Shown: piece after piece, positions 30,701 through 42,590 of the stretch
Position numbering within the stretch: the first letter of the stretch is position 1
Layout of the letters: each line of letters starts with the position of its first letter
DNA from: Pinguiococcus pyrenoidosus
Lineage: Eukaryota > Sar > Pinguiophyceae > Pinguiochrysidales > Pinguiochrysidaceae
Direction of reading: 5' to 3'
DNA: 64,000 nucleotides
Assembly (NCBI GenBank): GCA_019677205.1
Contig: JAAMXY010000383.1
Coordinates: 1-64,000, forward strand
Program-made: the position numbers and the translations under genes
Notes under the pieces: generated by a model
What the model saw: only the letters and a program-made list of their open reading frames with translations
The model's database searches: none
What the model was told of the DNA's origin: nothing

Positions 30701-33700
30701 CTTGCTCCAGCACGAACTGGCATTTCTCGGGCGAGAGGCGTTGAGCGCGCAATCGCTCCGACAGCTGCCGTTCCTCCTCGCCGTCCAGAGCGTCCCCGTC
30801 AATGTCCTCCGCGCTCGCCTTGGCAACCTCGCGCGCCAGGGACCTCGTCACCACGTCCATGCTCGGGATGTTCATCGCGACCCACCACAACGGAGACTGC
30901 TCTGACGCATCCTCTCCGCTTGCACTCTGAGTGCGTCGCTTCTTGCTTGGCCGCTCGCTTCCACAAGACGGTCGCTCTTGTCTGCGATCAGAGGCCGCCG
31001 TGTCCACCATCAAGAGCCGGAGGAAGGCGCTCGCGTCCTTCGCCAACTCGGCAGAGCGGCACGGAAGCCTGTGCTGGAGCAGGCAGACGCTGACGAGGCG
31101 CCCAAGCAGTCGGTCGCCTTCCTCCACCGCGTCGTCGGCCGCGCAGACGCAAAAGTTCCAGAGCGATTCGTGCACTCTTCGCCGGCTGAGGAAGGCCACG
31201 CACCGTAGGAATTGCATGACTCTACCCACGGCCTTCGCAGCCTCGACCCGGTGGGAACTTGCTTCGTAGTCCGACGTCTCGCCGGAAACTTCCAGCAGGA
31301 TTTTCTCGAAGGTTTCCGTCACCGTGTTCATGAAAGAAGCACTCAGCGAGGTGTCGACACGAATAAGGATGCTCGCGCAGACTGCCGGGACCAGTCGGGC
31401 CGAACTGGATACGCTCCCGGAATAGAGACCGCCATAAATGGGCGTCCAGAAGGTCGTCTGCTCCTGCGGATTGAAGAAGGTGTACTGCTCCATGGCGCCC
31501 TTGGCCGGGTCTCTGACACCCAGCACGGCAGCCCGGAGCACCTCGATCAGAGCCGTTTCCGCATCGCTCGACGCCTCCTTTGTCCTCAGCAGGAAATCCA
31601 GGACAGTGCGATAAGCGGCTCGCCCGAGCCTGATGGAGCGGGGCTTCCCGATCCCGCCCGAGACGGGACCTTTAGCTCCCGAGAAGACCTGCCTGACTTT
31701 GGCCTGCGCGATACCCGGCAGGCTTAAGAACGACTCGACTTGCCCCAAGCTCGAGCTCAGGAAGAGTTTTGACCAGAGCAGCTCCGACGCAGAGCCGTAC
31801 GCGTCGGGACTCTCAAGGCCGTCCCCCAGGATGTCGATAGTGCAGAGGGCCGCCTGCAACGCATTCTTGGCACTCCCGCGAAGGTCCTGTCCTGTTCGAA
31901 AGGTCTTTCGGGCCTTCAGGATGCTGGGGTTCTCCCGCAAGATGAGATGCATCAGGCGCAGGTTCGCGACAGAGACGCCCAGCTGCTCTGTTAGGGCCGT
32001 GCACTGCGACTCACTGGTCAACTCAAGGCTGTCAATGCTCCTGAGGACATCTGTAGGGGCAAAGGAAATCACGACCCGGGCGAGGACGTCGTGAGAAACC
32101 AGATATCGGCGCAGCGCGGGACGCTCTTTGCACACTCGCTGCAGAAAGCGCAGCAGGTGCAGGCGAGTCTCGATCTTGGTCTCGTCGTCGCATGCCCTGT
32201 TCCAGATGCCCGACAGAAACTCGTCGAAATGAGATGACGGCCTTCTCTTCGCGGCCTTTCGTTGCGGATCGCCACTTCCGGCAAGGAGCGCCTCGTTGGG
32301 AGCTACGTGGCTGAAACAGGTCGTCATGATCTGCAGCACACGGTGCGCCCATCCCGACGAAAATCCATTCTGCACCGCCATATGAAAATCCGGAGCAGTC
32401 AAGTCGGAGGAACTGCCGGCTCGGAATCGGGACAGAAGGCCGAAGACATGCGCCGCAACATCCGAATGGGATTGGCACGCATTCGACAGCTCCGCCCACA
32501 TCTGCGGTACCAGCTCCTCTCGCATTCGGAGCTCCGACGGCGACTTCTTCCCGGTGGAATCGGTTGCCTTGTCCTCGACGGGATGTGTCGCACAGACCAT
32601 GAGATACCGAAGAAGACTTTCGCTGGCCTTTACCAGATTGGCCAAGCCGCTGGCTCCTTTCTTCTCAGTCGTCCTGTACAAATCCAGCACGAAAGCCGCG
32701 AAGCCGTCGTGAAAGAGGACGCTCTCAAGGTGAGTCGTCAACGAATCGACCAGAATGCTGCGACACGTGCTATCTGAGGACAGTAGCTTGTGTCCGTCAA
32801 CGAGGGACACAGGCTTCTTGTCTTCAGTGGATGCGGTCTGCTGGCATCTCTCGTAGACCAGTACATAGGCCGACTGGGCGATCCCGTTCCTGCCGCCGAA
32901 AGCCTGAGCGTTTAGGAACTTGTCGGGTGTGGTGGTGCTCACGTTGGCGTCGTTGAAGAGGTGCCACCTCCGCTTCTTGGCATCCGCTCTGCTCGGGCCA
33001 GCCCTGTCCTTGATGAAGCTGAAGTAGTGGCCCGAGTCAGCGGTTCCCTCATGGATTACCACCCCCACGCATTCGTAGTGGTGCTCCGTTACTCGCTGGG
33101 AAGGGCCATCGGTCTCACCCTCGCTCGACAGGGTCATCTCCATTGGAAACACGAAGCGGTCGTTGATCTTGCTGCGAGCCTGCAGCACCACGTCGTAGGT
33201 GAAGCGCTTCAGGTGGATGAAGAGCGTCCTGGGGAGCGCATCAAACGCTGTCGTTCTCAGTCCGTCTCGCTTGGCCTCGCACTTGTCGCAGGAATACTGG
33301 TTGTCCTTCGTGAGAAGCTCGGGCCTCACCAGCTCTGAGAGAGCCTCCTGCAGGGAACTGTGACCCTCCACCGTCAGGCTCAGGAAGTAGAATTCCTCGC
33401 GCCGCGTGCTCCGCGTCTCGCACGTGTTGCACTTGACGCTCTGCAGGAAGGCCCCGCCAATTCCCTTCTTCAAGAAGTCGTGGAGGTGCGTGCCCTTGGA
33501 ACTCGACTCAATGGTGTCCAGAAGCCTTGCCCCGAACTCCTGCGCATCCTGCTGCTCGGTCGGATCGATCCGCGTCTGCATCGCCTTGGAGAGGCTCTTG
33601 ATGAAGCCTCGCATCTTCACATACTGCACATGGGACAAGCGCATGCGGAGGAACAGTCGCGATAGCACCTTCACCACATTGTCTTCCCGCGGGGACAGGC

Positions 33701-36700
33701 TGCCGTTCTTGCTTTCGCCGCCCTCTCCCTCGCGGCTCTGCTCCGCAAGAGCGGCCCAAACCGCCTCGGCGAAGCCCGGGACCATAAAAACTTGCTGCAG
33801 CATTGCATTCATGTAGCAGGTGCAACCTGCATTCTCGAGGCCAAGATGACAGAACCTGCCGATGCCCTTCGCGGCACTGTCGTAGGGAGCCGGCAGGCCG
33901 GCTCCTAATCGCACAAGAGGATCTGCACCCCAGCCAAAGTGGATGCCCTTCCTCCGACGAAAGATCGCGGTCTTGTCAAGCTCCGAATACCCGGCATCCG
34001 GTCCCAAAGCTTCCAGCTGGGGCGGATAGCTGTTCGAGAACAGCGCCGCCCAGATCGTGCTCCAGCAGGTGAATTCTCCGGAACCAGCTGCAGATGATTC
34101 CACCTCCCGGAACAGGTCCAGCATCGCCTCGATGGTCTCCCTACAGAGGCGTTCCTTTCGCAGGAGCACCGGCGGATTGAGGTACCCTTCCAGCAGGACC
34201 TTCAGAAGCGTCCTGAGGTTGTCGCTCAAGTTCTCTACGGCAACGACTGCGTCAGGTACGGTCCGCGACCTCCGTCTGGTGGTCACCCTACCTGATCGAC
34301 GCTTCTTGATGAGAACGGTCAGCAGAAGGTAAAGCCTCCTCACGAAGTCGGTGCGGAACATTCCCCATCCCCGCTCTGCACAGGAATTGATCAACCCTGC
34401 GACATAGTCGACCACAACATCCCCGAACGTCGATTCACGGGGTGCCGCCCCCGTGACTGCCTCCCAGCGGACGCGCTCGCGGAGCGTCTCCTCGTCGCAG
34501 GCCTTCACTACGGACTGGGCAGTATCAAACAGATACACGTCCATCTGGGAGCATCCGCTTTCAGAGCCCGCCGCTGGGCCCTTGAACCCTTCGAGAAGCA
34601 GAGTAATCAATAGCATGGTAAGGAGCGAGCACAACCTGGCCACCGAGGGGCTTTGCCCCTGGCCCAGGCTCTGGTATCTGCTCAGGATTCCGAGCATCGT
34701 CTTGACAAAATGCCTCGCACCCTCAACAAGCGTTGGTCCAGTGATGCCAGCCAGTACCCGCAGACACTCCGGGCGCAGAAGAAAGAGCGCCGTCTGCTCG
34801 AGCTCGCAGACGGAGCTCACCGCCACGTAGTCCAGCAGAACCTTCACCGCCTTCAGGTCCACGGTTGGCTGAGTCTTCGAGAGCCCGACACCCCGATGTC
34901 CACGCTTGAGGAGCAACTCGACGAGGTGCTGCGAAGGGTCCTCGAGTGCATCACTTGCCGCGGATCGGCCCTCCGTGGTGCCAGCATCCGCAGGGGTGCC
35001 ATGCGTGATGGAAGATAGCAGGCGATCGAAAATCACCTTGCGAGAATCGATCGTACCCGTCGTCTGAAGATGCTGAAGAAGCCCCGCTGCCGTCAAGAGA
35101 TCACACAGGACATCCCTCTGAAAGCGGCCTGGACGCCCGCTGCTGAAGTCGAATTCAGGGCTGCTCAGTAGCTCCACAAGGTGCGCAAACAAAGCATCGC
35201 ACGACGTGCTCTCCCTCAGCCGGGAAAGGATCGAGTCTTGCAGCAGATATCCCACCAGGTCACTTCCGTGGGCTGTTCGGGCAGCCCTCGGATGAACCTC
35301 GCGCACCACGTCGGACAGCGTCAAGAACAGCACGGCCAAACTGAATCTCAAGACCACGAGGTTGCCAGAGGGAAAGAGAACGGGCAGGTCCTTGACATGT
35401 CCCTGGTCGGCGCCGGTGGAGGGATTCTCCGGAGCCGCGACAAAGCTTCGGACTTTGTCGATCTTCGACTCCGTGATCGGTAGTCGGCACAAGACCCGAA
35501 ACACGCTCGGAAAGAAGGACGCTTGATGCCGCCCCGCGGGGAAGCTGTAGGAGAGGATCGTGTCGACGAACTCCAGCAGCGGTGCCTGGTCAGAGGGTTC
35601 TGTGGCGTTGCCCACCATGCCGATCTTGGAACCAATGGCGTTGTCCATCAGCTGCATGGTGTGGCTGAAGTCTCCCCCCGAGGTTGCCCCCGGGGTTGTC
35701 CGTTGCTGTGCAGAGCTTCGATTCGCCTTGCCTAGGGACACTTGGAGGCCGACAATTCTGTCCACGAAGACGTCGTCGAGGCAGTCGTCGTCGTTCTGAA
35801 GAGTCTCTTCTTGACACATCAGCTGAAGACGGTTGGAATCTGCATCGCCAGCCTTGACATCAAGAGCGTCGGCTATGATACGCTTCACCTCGCGCAGCGT
35901 CGTTGAAGGATCGACGACAAACGTGCGCTCCTTGCCAAGGCCGAAGCCGAAGCCGTGTCCAAAGGCTGTCCCCCGGAGGGACACTTCCAAGGAATACTGG
36001 GCCGACCCCAGGAAGGATTGCAGCTGCGTTCCTCTCTCGGGCGCCATCCTACCCACGTAGCTTTGCAAGGCCGTCGTCAAGCCCGTCACCCGTCGCAGAG
36101 TCGAGTCCCTGAGAGCCGTTCCCTGCGAGTGTCCGTTCAAGCTGGGGGCGCTCCGAGCGATCGCCGACTTCATCTTGCCCAGAAGCGTCTCCAAGAACGA
36201 TTGACCCAGCTCCGATTCGTTCACACGAGCGAGAATATCCGTCGCCCAAGGGATGCACCTAGCGTTCTTCCCCCGCTCAATCAGATTCCAAAGCAGACTT
36301 GTCCTTGAAGCGACAGGCCGGTTGCGGCTGGAAGTTGCTGGGCGGGACGCAGATGCAGCTGAGTCCGTTTGGTCCCTGCTGCTGCTGCAGTTCCACTGGC
36401 ACAGCCAACAGTAGAAGAGGAGAGCGACCTCGATGTCCGCGTGCTTCTCTTCCGTGGGGCCATTCTTCTCAAGCTGGTGCGCACCACCGTTGAGACCTCG
36501 ATCGTCATCGAAGGGAGTCCCTTCTTCCTCGACATCATCGTTCAGCGGGTCGATCCCCGGCATCAGCTGCGCGGCCAGGGCAATCACTCGCTCGCGTATC
36601 GTGCTTGCGATTCTGTTGAGCGAATCCTGGTCCTCCTTGCCCGCTTCGGCGCTCTTCTCAAGCTGCAGGAGCAGCAGGATGACGCCGTTGAAGTTGCATT

Positions 36701-38550
36701 TTGACAGCTGTCTTATCTGCTTCTCCGCGGAGGTCACGGGCTGCCTCAGCAGCGCCCCGTCGTGGCGCTGGGAGACCTCAAAGACTCCCCCGATGATCGC
36801 ATTCGAGGAAGCCACGAGGGAATCGACGTAGTCCGACAAGCCAGGCAGCATATCAAGCTGCATAAACCTTGAAGCATTCGTCGCCGTTTAGGAACGTGAT
36901 ACCGGTCAAGCCAACGACAGTCTCTTACCAGACGGGAACGCTCCACCAGGACGTCAGCCAGGCCTCCACGTGCCGAATCAAGTTGCCGCTGATGATGTCG
37001 TACATCTTGTGGGAAAGGTCCGTCAGCAAGATCGGAGCATACTTCCACCATGCTTTGATCAAGCTGGGCGTCATGAAGCGCTCTCGGTGGATGACTCCAG
37101 AGTCGAAGGCGGCGGTAATCAGGTGCCAGGCGCAGAGAGAGGAGCGCAGGCTCAAGCTCGCGCTGTTCTCAAACGACGCAATGCTGCGCAGGTCGTGGAG
37201 CACCGCATTCCGGTAGGGATCCTGGATGTCGGCGCCGATGGTCGCGAGGCCTCCCACCCTCACTCCGATTCCGGAGCACAAGTCGTGCAGCAAGTCCACG
37301 CAGAGCTCAATCGCATTCGAGCTTTCGCTCCTTGAGTGACGGCCTCCGATCTGCAGCGACGGGTTTGGATTGTGCTCCCACCCGCCGTAGCAAGCAAGGT
37401 GCACGAGCTTTGCCTCCGTCTTCTCGTAGCCTCCGGTCGCTGCGCACAAGCTCTCCAGCCGCATGACGAGTTGAAGCACATCGGAGTCCACCAGGGTCAT
37501 CGGTGTGCGCGCCACTTCCAGTCGAAGGCGCTCGACCTGATCTGCAGTCAAGTCAGCGCTGAACTCGGTCAGCAGTCGGAGGAGTAGTTTGCATCGTTCG
37601 GCGTGATCGCTGCTCGGGTCCTGCATCCCATTGGGCCGTCTGGCGTGCTGCCGCTGCAGCCCGGCAGCGGCCCACATGCGCTGGATCACCTCTTCGTCCA
37701 ACCCGCCCAGCTCGACGAAGAACCTGATGACCGGAGCGCTTCTGCGCACGATCTCGGGATGGAGATTGTTGTCATCCAGCAAGAGCATCAGCAGCCGCTG
37801 CTCCTTCGCTAAGTGGAGGATGCTCAAGCAGGCTTGCGAGGCGGACTTCTTCGAGGCCGGGGACGGAGACGGCAGAGCGTTGGCAATGGGCGTCTTCGAG
37901 AAATCCTCCTCCATGTCAATGCAGATCACGCCATCCGCCTCCTGCACGGGCCCAGCGCCTTGCAGCTCGCTGGCGATTTGCGCGAGCTCGACGATGCCGT
38001 CGACCTTCTGCTCCAGCCTCTCCATCCGCAAGAACTGGATGGCTAGGTTCGCGCGGGCCAGTCGCGCCTCGCCGGGCCGAAGCGCCGGACAGGTCGAGCG
38101 CATGTCGTCGGGCAGGGCCACGAGAAGCCCCTGCAGCTCGTCCAGGACCTCCTTGCCTACTCGCAATCTGTCGTACCGGTCCCTCGCGCGGGCGTTCTCC
38201 TGAAGAAAGCTCTGGACAGCCACCCGAAGCAGCGGAACATCTTCGAGAAGGGCGCCATCTTGCACCCTCCCGACCAGACTGCGGCAGATCTGCACCAGCC
38301 CAAGCAGCGCGTCGAGCGTGAGGCTCTTCGCGGCGCCGATGCCTGCGGCCACGGAGCCTATCAGGCCTTCGTCGAGGCACTGCTGCTGCACGAGGCCGAG
38401 CTCTTCGTCGCCGGATGCGGACAAGGATACTGTATCCGACTGGCTCTCGTCCTTCAGCGCGCTCTGCAGACTGGCCAAGGCGCCCTTGTCCACTTCTCCG
38501 CGCCTGAGCGCCTCGATCAAGTCGCTCAGATTGTCCCTGGCCGTCATCAT
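27741..38550 (-). CDS. Giant ubiquitin-specific protease (USP34/USP9X class), 3582 aa
   Basis: Deubiquitinating cysteine protease. Two exons, 36929-38550 and 27741-36867, with one intron of 61 nt in 10.8 kb. The long N-terminal part is helical-repeat-like (ARM/HEAT) and carries a ubiquitin-like domain near residue 860 (FVVDPSTTLREVKRIIADAL). The catalytic domain starts at FCHLGLENAGCTCYMNAML (near 33830, about residue 1550; Cys box) and has a zinc-finger pair (CNTC, CDKC). It ends with the His box HEGTADSGHYFSFI (near 33030) and YVLVYER. About 1700 further residues are helical, with an acidic, Gln-rich stretch near the end (EQAQQQQAAQVIDVE). Size, the mid-protein position of the catalytic domain and the preceding UBL match USP34/USP9X. 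The ATG at 38548-38550 is preceded by no other in-frame Met. Confidence 0.93.
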
Positions 38551-39634
38551 CTTGAGTGGTCCAACGCGATGCGCTCGTCAAGCGCCACCTTCTCGGCTTC
38601 TCGGCTTCTTGGGTCAGCGTCGCCCCGGGTGGGATCTTCGGGTGCCCAGTTGCAGTGCGCAGGTCCCTGGTCTTCCCTCTATGCCCGGCACAGGCGTGCT
38701 AGGCATGTCGCGCAGTCATGAGCGGGCGCGCGTAGTCATGAGCGGGCGCGCGGGCAGAGCCGAAGCGCGCCTCCGAAGCCCAGACGAGCACAGCCCGGTG
38801 GCCCAACATGCCAGCGGATCCATTCCGGAGTCATATGCATACCAAAATCCATCCAATTTGCTCGCCTGGGGGCAACCCTGTAACCTTTGGAGGCTACGAG
38901 CGGGAGGACGTACCAGTGGTCCCAGTTCGTCTCGACGGCTGCATGCCGATGGCCTCGCCCCAATAACGCGGTAGTCAGCTGCGCTGGGCTCCGCGGAAGC
39001 GGAGACTGGCCAGCTGTTGAATAAGTGAAACCGGGCCAGGCTGGCAACAGAGCAGCCTCACACAATGCTATCGCGGGTAGAGGGAACACGAACCAGAATG
39101 CGCGTCGGGGTAAACGGCTGGATCACCATTGGTGCAACCTTTTTTGCAAGTTTAATCCATGCGGGGATTCACCCCCCCCTTGGACCTCCAACCAGACCCA
39201 TTGGTTCCCTCAGTTTGAAAGACATTTTGGATATTTTGAAGTTATCTTTCGAAACTCTCGTCGGAGGGTTGCTCCGCAAAGCTCCCGAGTTCGAGTCCCT
39301 GCGAAGCGGCCTCCTTTTTTTTTCCAGCGGCCCAGAAACTCAAGATTTCATGCTTCCAAGGACCAACATAACTCTGTTGACAGACGGATGCTCGACGCGA
39401 GACGGGCGCAACCGGAACCGCGCGTGGATTCTGTGCAGCGTCTTCCGATGCCATCCGCCCTGCTCCGACCATCAGCGAGTGCCTTGTCCTTCATGTCTGT
39501 GCACACGAGTCGCCAAGACGCACAGCTCCACCGAGCGTCGGGGTTGCGCAGCAGCTTGATGACAATGCGCCCGCAGAGCGCTGGCTGAACCCGCGCCTCT
39601 CACGTCTCTCACGTCTCTCACTGCCGCGGCAAGC
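38551..39634. other. 1.1-kb divergent interval
   Basis: Long head-to-head spacer between the USP gene and the Cys-pair protein. It contains a 19-bp direct repeat (AGTCATGAGCGGGCGCGCG) at 38713-38731 and 38733-38751, and a T-run near 39139. Open frames here show no recognisable motif. Confidence 0.4.
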
Positions 39635-42548
39635 ATGGCCGGCGCCGGCAGAGACGGCATCGACGAGCGCTTCTTTCACTACCTCTGGTGCAAAGTACGC
39701 ACGAAAGCACGAGCGCGCTCCCCTCCAAGGGCCGAAATTCGCCATCTGACTTGCGTCGCGCTGCAGGATGAGCTGAACTTCGGCATTCACGTCTGGCTGC
39801 CGGACACGATCGTGTATCGCCTTGGGCGCCCAGTCGCATGGTACTTTACAGGTGAAGCTCCTCGTCGCTTCATCGACACGTACGCCAAAAGATGAGTTGA
39901 CATCAAGGCTTCTTGTTGCCTCTGCTTATCTCCGTGACGCCTCCAGGCGTGGACGGATCCATCAAGCGAAAGCACAAGCGGAACCTCCTGAACGCGAGGA
40001 TCGAAGAAGCGATGACCAAGCGCGTGATTGCGTCCGATGCGGTCGCATACTTCATCACCATGCCCATCACGAAGGAAATTCGTGGCGCCTCCGGCGGGGA
40101 CCAAGTGGAAGAAGAAGTCCTGCCGCAGTCCAAGGCCGAGGCCGAGGCCGGGGCCGAGTCCGTCATCGAGTACTTCGACAAGGATGCCCTGCACAGCTTC
40201 CTCTACAGCCGGCCGAAGGAAGCCCATGGCATCTTGCAGCGCTTCGTAGAGCCGAAGGGAACCCTGAATGCTGTGGTGCGAGCGATCTGGAGTCCGAAGA
40301 TTTGCCTCCTTGAGCGGAGAGTGAACAAGCGTCAGCTGCACGACCCACGCTTCGGTTTGTACGAAAAGTGCATCACCTACGAGGGCCCTGCGCACCACAG
40401 CGTCGCGGCACCGCTTCGAGGTTCGGTGCTGCCGTCACAGCTCCAGCGCATCTGCGAGAACGTCGTGTCGCACTTCGCCGAGGTGAGCTACCAAGCCTTT
40501 CGCGTCTGCCGCATGGTGCTCAACTTCAAGGTGGATGCGCGGGACAAGATCTGGGTGCTGTGGAGCAGCTCGCTGCGCACCGAGGGCACGATTCCGACGG
40601 CCGCGTCGCCTCCGCAAGCCAAGACGATGGAGATCGGCGCCATGCTAAGGGTCCCCGATCACGTCCTGTTGGACGAGACGGTGCAGCACGGACCGCTTCG
40701 CCGCCGAGTGCCTACGAGATGCATCTCTTGCTCCAGGTCTTTCCCAAGCGACCAGTTCCAGTCCGTGGCCTACAAGAGCATCATACTGCACTTTGATCAG
40801 GTCCTCTCCCTGATGGCGCATGAGGCGGCCTCCCAAGGCGCCAAGCAGACGCTCGATTGGCCGCCGGATCGGAGAGTCATCGACGCAGCGGGCGGCGTCG
40901 GCTTTGGGCCAGCGTTCGATCCGAAGCATCAGAAAGGGCCCTTCACCGAGGAGGACGTGGTGATACCGCCCATCTTCCGCCGGCACCATCCCAAGCTGTC
41001 GGCGGAGGCGTACGCCAAGCTGCGGAAGGACCCGCTCTTCCTGTACAAGACCGTCTCCGTTTGTGAGGAGTGCTTTCTCGTCTACGCGGAGCTGGCGAAC
41101 ACGGCAGCGGCATCCTCAGCTTCGTCGCTAACGACCATCGGCCGAGCAAGATTGGCCTACGTCGGGACACCTGTGCTGGCCGAATCGCTGCGTGCGCGAC
41201 GAAAGTTTGATGAAGACGCATGGAAACCGATAGTGGCTCCGGTGGAATCGCGTGCGAACAGGGACCGAGAAGGTGAGCAGAGCGCTGCCAGGGCTTTGAG
41301 AACGGCACCGGAACTTGCTGACAAGACTTGGACTCCGCAGCTGTCCTGCTGGAGCGCCAGGAGAGCACCCTCTCCAAGGTGTCGAAGCCGGTGCCGGAGG
41401 TGCCGGACGCAATCCGCGACATACAGGATGTCCGAGATGGCCTCCTTCGGGAAACGCCCGATGGAGTCGACGATGCACTCGCGGCAGCCGAGGCCCTGAA
41501 GCAGCGCGAGAACGAATTCTTCCGGCGCTTGAGCCTAGTGGATCCGTCTCGGCATGGCGCTTCGCCGCTGGCGCACCTCGTGCAGTCCCAACAGCGCATC
41601 GAGTTCGCTAACTCGTTGCCTGGAGCCCCCCGCCAAGCCAAGGTCAACCCTTACTTGGAAAAGCAGGTGCTGTTCGAGCAGCACAAGACGCAGAAGAGGA
41701 AGAAGAAGAAGAAGGAGCCCAACCAAGCGAAGGCAATGCCAGAGAAGCAGCCGGAACTCTCGGCGAGTGCAGCTGCACATCGGAAGTTCCTCGAGGCGGC
41801 GCTGAGGCAGACGCAGGAGCGGTTGCCCGCGTCGAAAGCTCAGGGCCTCCTGGCTTCTGTTGCGCAGGCCGACGCAGCCGAGAGCAAACTGGGCAAGCAA
41901 GCGAGGGACATTCAGCTTCGCAACCCACAGCGGGTACCACTCGAAGGTGCGTTCCTCCTGGCATCTAAAGAACAAGCAATGACGGTGCTTCCCGAGGCTC
42001 AGGCTCCACGCCGAATGCACAGGCACGATGGAGGACGATGTCGTGAACGTGGACGAGGACGGCACGTCGTCTCGCTACCTGCTCCTGAAGACTGGAAGGA
42101 ACCTCGACGGGAGATACGTCCGCATCAAGGTCTTCGATCAGGTTCGCCGCAAGCTGCCTCAGGGCAACAGCGCTTGTAGACGCTTTCTTAGTCGCCGCTT
42201 TCGCAGGAGCAATGGCTGGGCGGACCTCGATCCTTCGACCTCCACGTCATGTACCCAACTTCAGCTCAGACATGGAAGATTCACGTAGACGAGGTACCGC
42301 GTGCTGCGGATCCTTCGGGAGACGAAGCCTGCATACTGTGTCAAACTCAACCTCACCATCGCCAACGTGACTTTCCTGCTGACCAGGAGCAGCTGGGTCT
42401 GGAGGGAAATGCTTTGCTCGAGATGACCGTTGACCGGCGGAGGGGTTGCGCGCGGAATGCGCTTTCGTGCTTGCAGTGGGTTGGCAACGAGGACGACCTC
42501 AACATTGCATTTGTAAGGTCGGCAATTCTAGAAGAGCAGCAGGATTGA
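39635..42548 (+). CDS. Conserved-looking protein with paired CxxC motifs and C-terminal beta-rich part (814 aa)
   Basis: Seven exons: 39635-39694, 39767-39851, 39947-41272, 41341-41946, 42023-42141, 42207-42293, 42387-42548. Phases agree. The last intron (42294-42386) is optional because the frame also reads through. Readable parts: [15 protein letters not shown] at the start; a Lys/Arg segment; a block [20 protein letters not shown]; a first Cys pair (RCISCSRSF); a second pair ([14 protein letters not shown]); a coiled, Lys-rich middle ([11 protein letters not shown]); then a C2-like beta-rich stretch ([27 protein letters not shown]). The two Cys pairs could bind zinc. The same order of blocks appears in the large protein at 51914-58351. 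I do not recognise the family. Confidence 0.7.
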
Positions 42549-42590
42549 TTTGCTTTGTTGTTGTGCCTCCATGTCGTTCTGCAGTCCTGC

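Noticed and set aside
39285-39310. GTTCGAGTCC, a tRNA T-loop-like string
   Set aside because: Flanking bases do not form a T stem, and no D arm, anticodon arm or acceptor stem can be drawn upstream.
42294-42424. Alternative frame [16 protein letters not shown] at the end of the Cys-pair gene
   Set aside because: It would need a frame change with no splice site. The main frame continues, with or without a 93-nt intron, to a stop at 42548.
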